A stretch of DNA of 17,639 nucleotides from Fragilaria radians (Eukaryota > Bacillariophyta > Fragilariophyceae > Fragilariales > Fragilariaceae). The position numbers were made by a program, and so were the translations under genes. Positions 16,982 to 17,639 of the stretch are shown here, one piece after another. The notes beneath the pieces were generated by a model. The model did no database searches. It saw only the letters and a list, made by a program, of their open reading frames with translations, and had not been told where the DNA came from. Positions within the stretch are counted from its first letter, which is position 1. The number at the start of each line of letters is the position of its first letter. The stretch spans positions 1-17,639 of the forward strand of contig CAAAJI010000772.1 in the NCBI GenBank assembly GCA_900642245.1, read 5' to 3'.

Positions 16982-17639
16982 AACACAATTGTGTTGTTGC
17001 CAAGAATGGTATTGTCAACGCAGCAAGATTTGTGGAGACCTTGAGTGCATCGTCCTTACTCATTCAACAGTGATTTGAGCAAGATGGCAGAGTCGAGACC
17101 GGAGAGAAGGGAGTCAATGGTTTCTGCCTTACCGGTGATAGGGTTAAACATCTTGCCGGCAATGGTAGGGTCATGGTGGATAGACTGGGCAAGATGGGTA
17201 TGCACGGGAGTTCGAGGAGGAAAGGAACAGGAAGCAAGACAAGGGCACCTGCGAACAATGGCTAGAGGAGGGGAAGGCTTGGAGAGTAAAATGGGCACCC
17301 TCGGAGGTGGACCTGGGGGTGGAAGTAGAGGAATGATCACGGGTCTTGGTTTGATGGGAGTTGATGGGAGCATTCTTGGCAAAGGGATGGCAGCTGTCTT
17401 AGCAGTGTGAGGTGGTGGAGTAGGTTTGATGGCACGGCAAAGGATATCTGCAACTTTGGCATAGGCATTGAGGATGGGTGAACTAAATGCAAGCGGGTTG
17501 AGTAAAGGAGAATCATTGGAGTCTTGTAAGAGGTGAAGCATATCTTCTGCCGTTTGTTTGAGGTAGTCATTGCAAGAGAATTGAGGAAAAGGAATCTCTT
17601 CAGGGAAAAAATCAACTTTTAAGACATCACGTTTGTGAA
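16976..17639 (-). pseudogene. older divergent copia-like pol, upstream part, cut by the edge
   Basis: Read leftward from the window edge, one frame is open from 17639 to a TAA at 17056-17058 and, past that stop, continues to 16976. Landmarks are FFPEEIPFPQFSCNDYLKQT, a long proline-rich linker (about 17200-17450), then MFNPITGKAETIDSLLSG and SLLNE. After the stop it reads GRCTQGL and then NNTIVFI. This is the linker between integrase and RT and the very start of the RT domain in a divergent diatom copia-like lineage. The stop replaces what is usually an aromatic residue in the NE-aromatic-GR motif. The frame resumes at 12265 on the far side of the younger element, where QVPAGCKVTYANF follows. 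The gene was probably dead before that insertion, but the order of stop and insertion cannot be proven. Confidence 0.75.

Noticed and set aside
17045..17410. Glycine-rich open frame of 121 codons on the plus strand
   Set aside because: It is the complement of the proline-rich linker of the older pol gene. The minus strand carries the recognisable motifs.
1..17639. CRISPR array, bacterial operon or phage region
   Set aside because: No regularly spaced repeats or bacterial gene layout. The introns, MSH5, CDC14 and LTR elements indicate a eukaryotic nuclear genome.

Overview
The window looks like nuclear DNA of a stramenopile, most likely a diatom. The reasons are large AT-rich spacers, two intact-looking eukaryotic genes of cell-cycle and meiotic type (MSH5 and CDC14), short GT-AG introns in one of them, and several retroelement families whose Gag and Pol wording I know mainly from diatom genomes. 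The taxonomic call is an inference from recognition, not from a search.

Layout. Positions 1-2226 hold no intact gene. A decayed hAT-type DNA transposon lies at about 891-1900, and a short direct repeat lies just beyond the end of MSH5. An intronless MSH5 homologue (meiotic MutS family) runs leftward at 2227-4863. The spacer 4864-9079 is mostly featureless, but at 7492-7799 it carries a broken fragment of a retrotransposon Gag protein, flanked by two diverged direct repeats (about 6442-6590 and 7862-8009). A CDC14 dual-specificity phosphatase gene runs rightward at 9080-10916 in three exons, with one apparent single-base frameshift in exon 2.

From 11439 to the right edge the DNA is a nest of LTR retrotransposons, all on the minus strand. 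The inner and younger one is a nearly complete Ty1/copia element at 12266-16975. It has 227-bp LTRs that differ at 7 sites, a 6-bp target duplication (AAGATG), Gag with two zinc knuckles, protease, integrase, reverse transcriptase and RNase H. One frameshift and one in-frame stop break its long reading frame. It landed inside the coding region of an older, divergent copia-like pol gene (parts at 16976-17639 and 11755-12265). That older pol is damaged: it has an in-frame stop, and its RT is cut off before the catalytic DD motif. It is joined instead to the C-terminal tail and LTR (11439-11632) of a second copia element related to the younger one. The right end of the older element lies outside the window.

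MSH5 and CDC14 are the only genes that look like host functions: meiotic crossover control and cell-cycle or mitotic-exit phosphatase. They are divergently oriented and about 4.2 kb apart, and I see no sign that they are co-regulated. I found no candidate for a wholly new multi-gene system. The most notable items are the nested and chimeric retroelements and the CDC14 frameshift.
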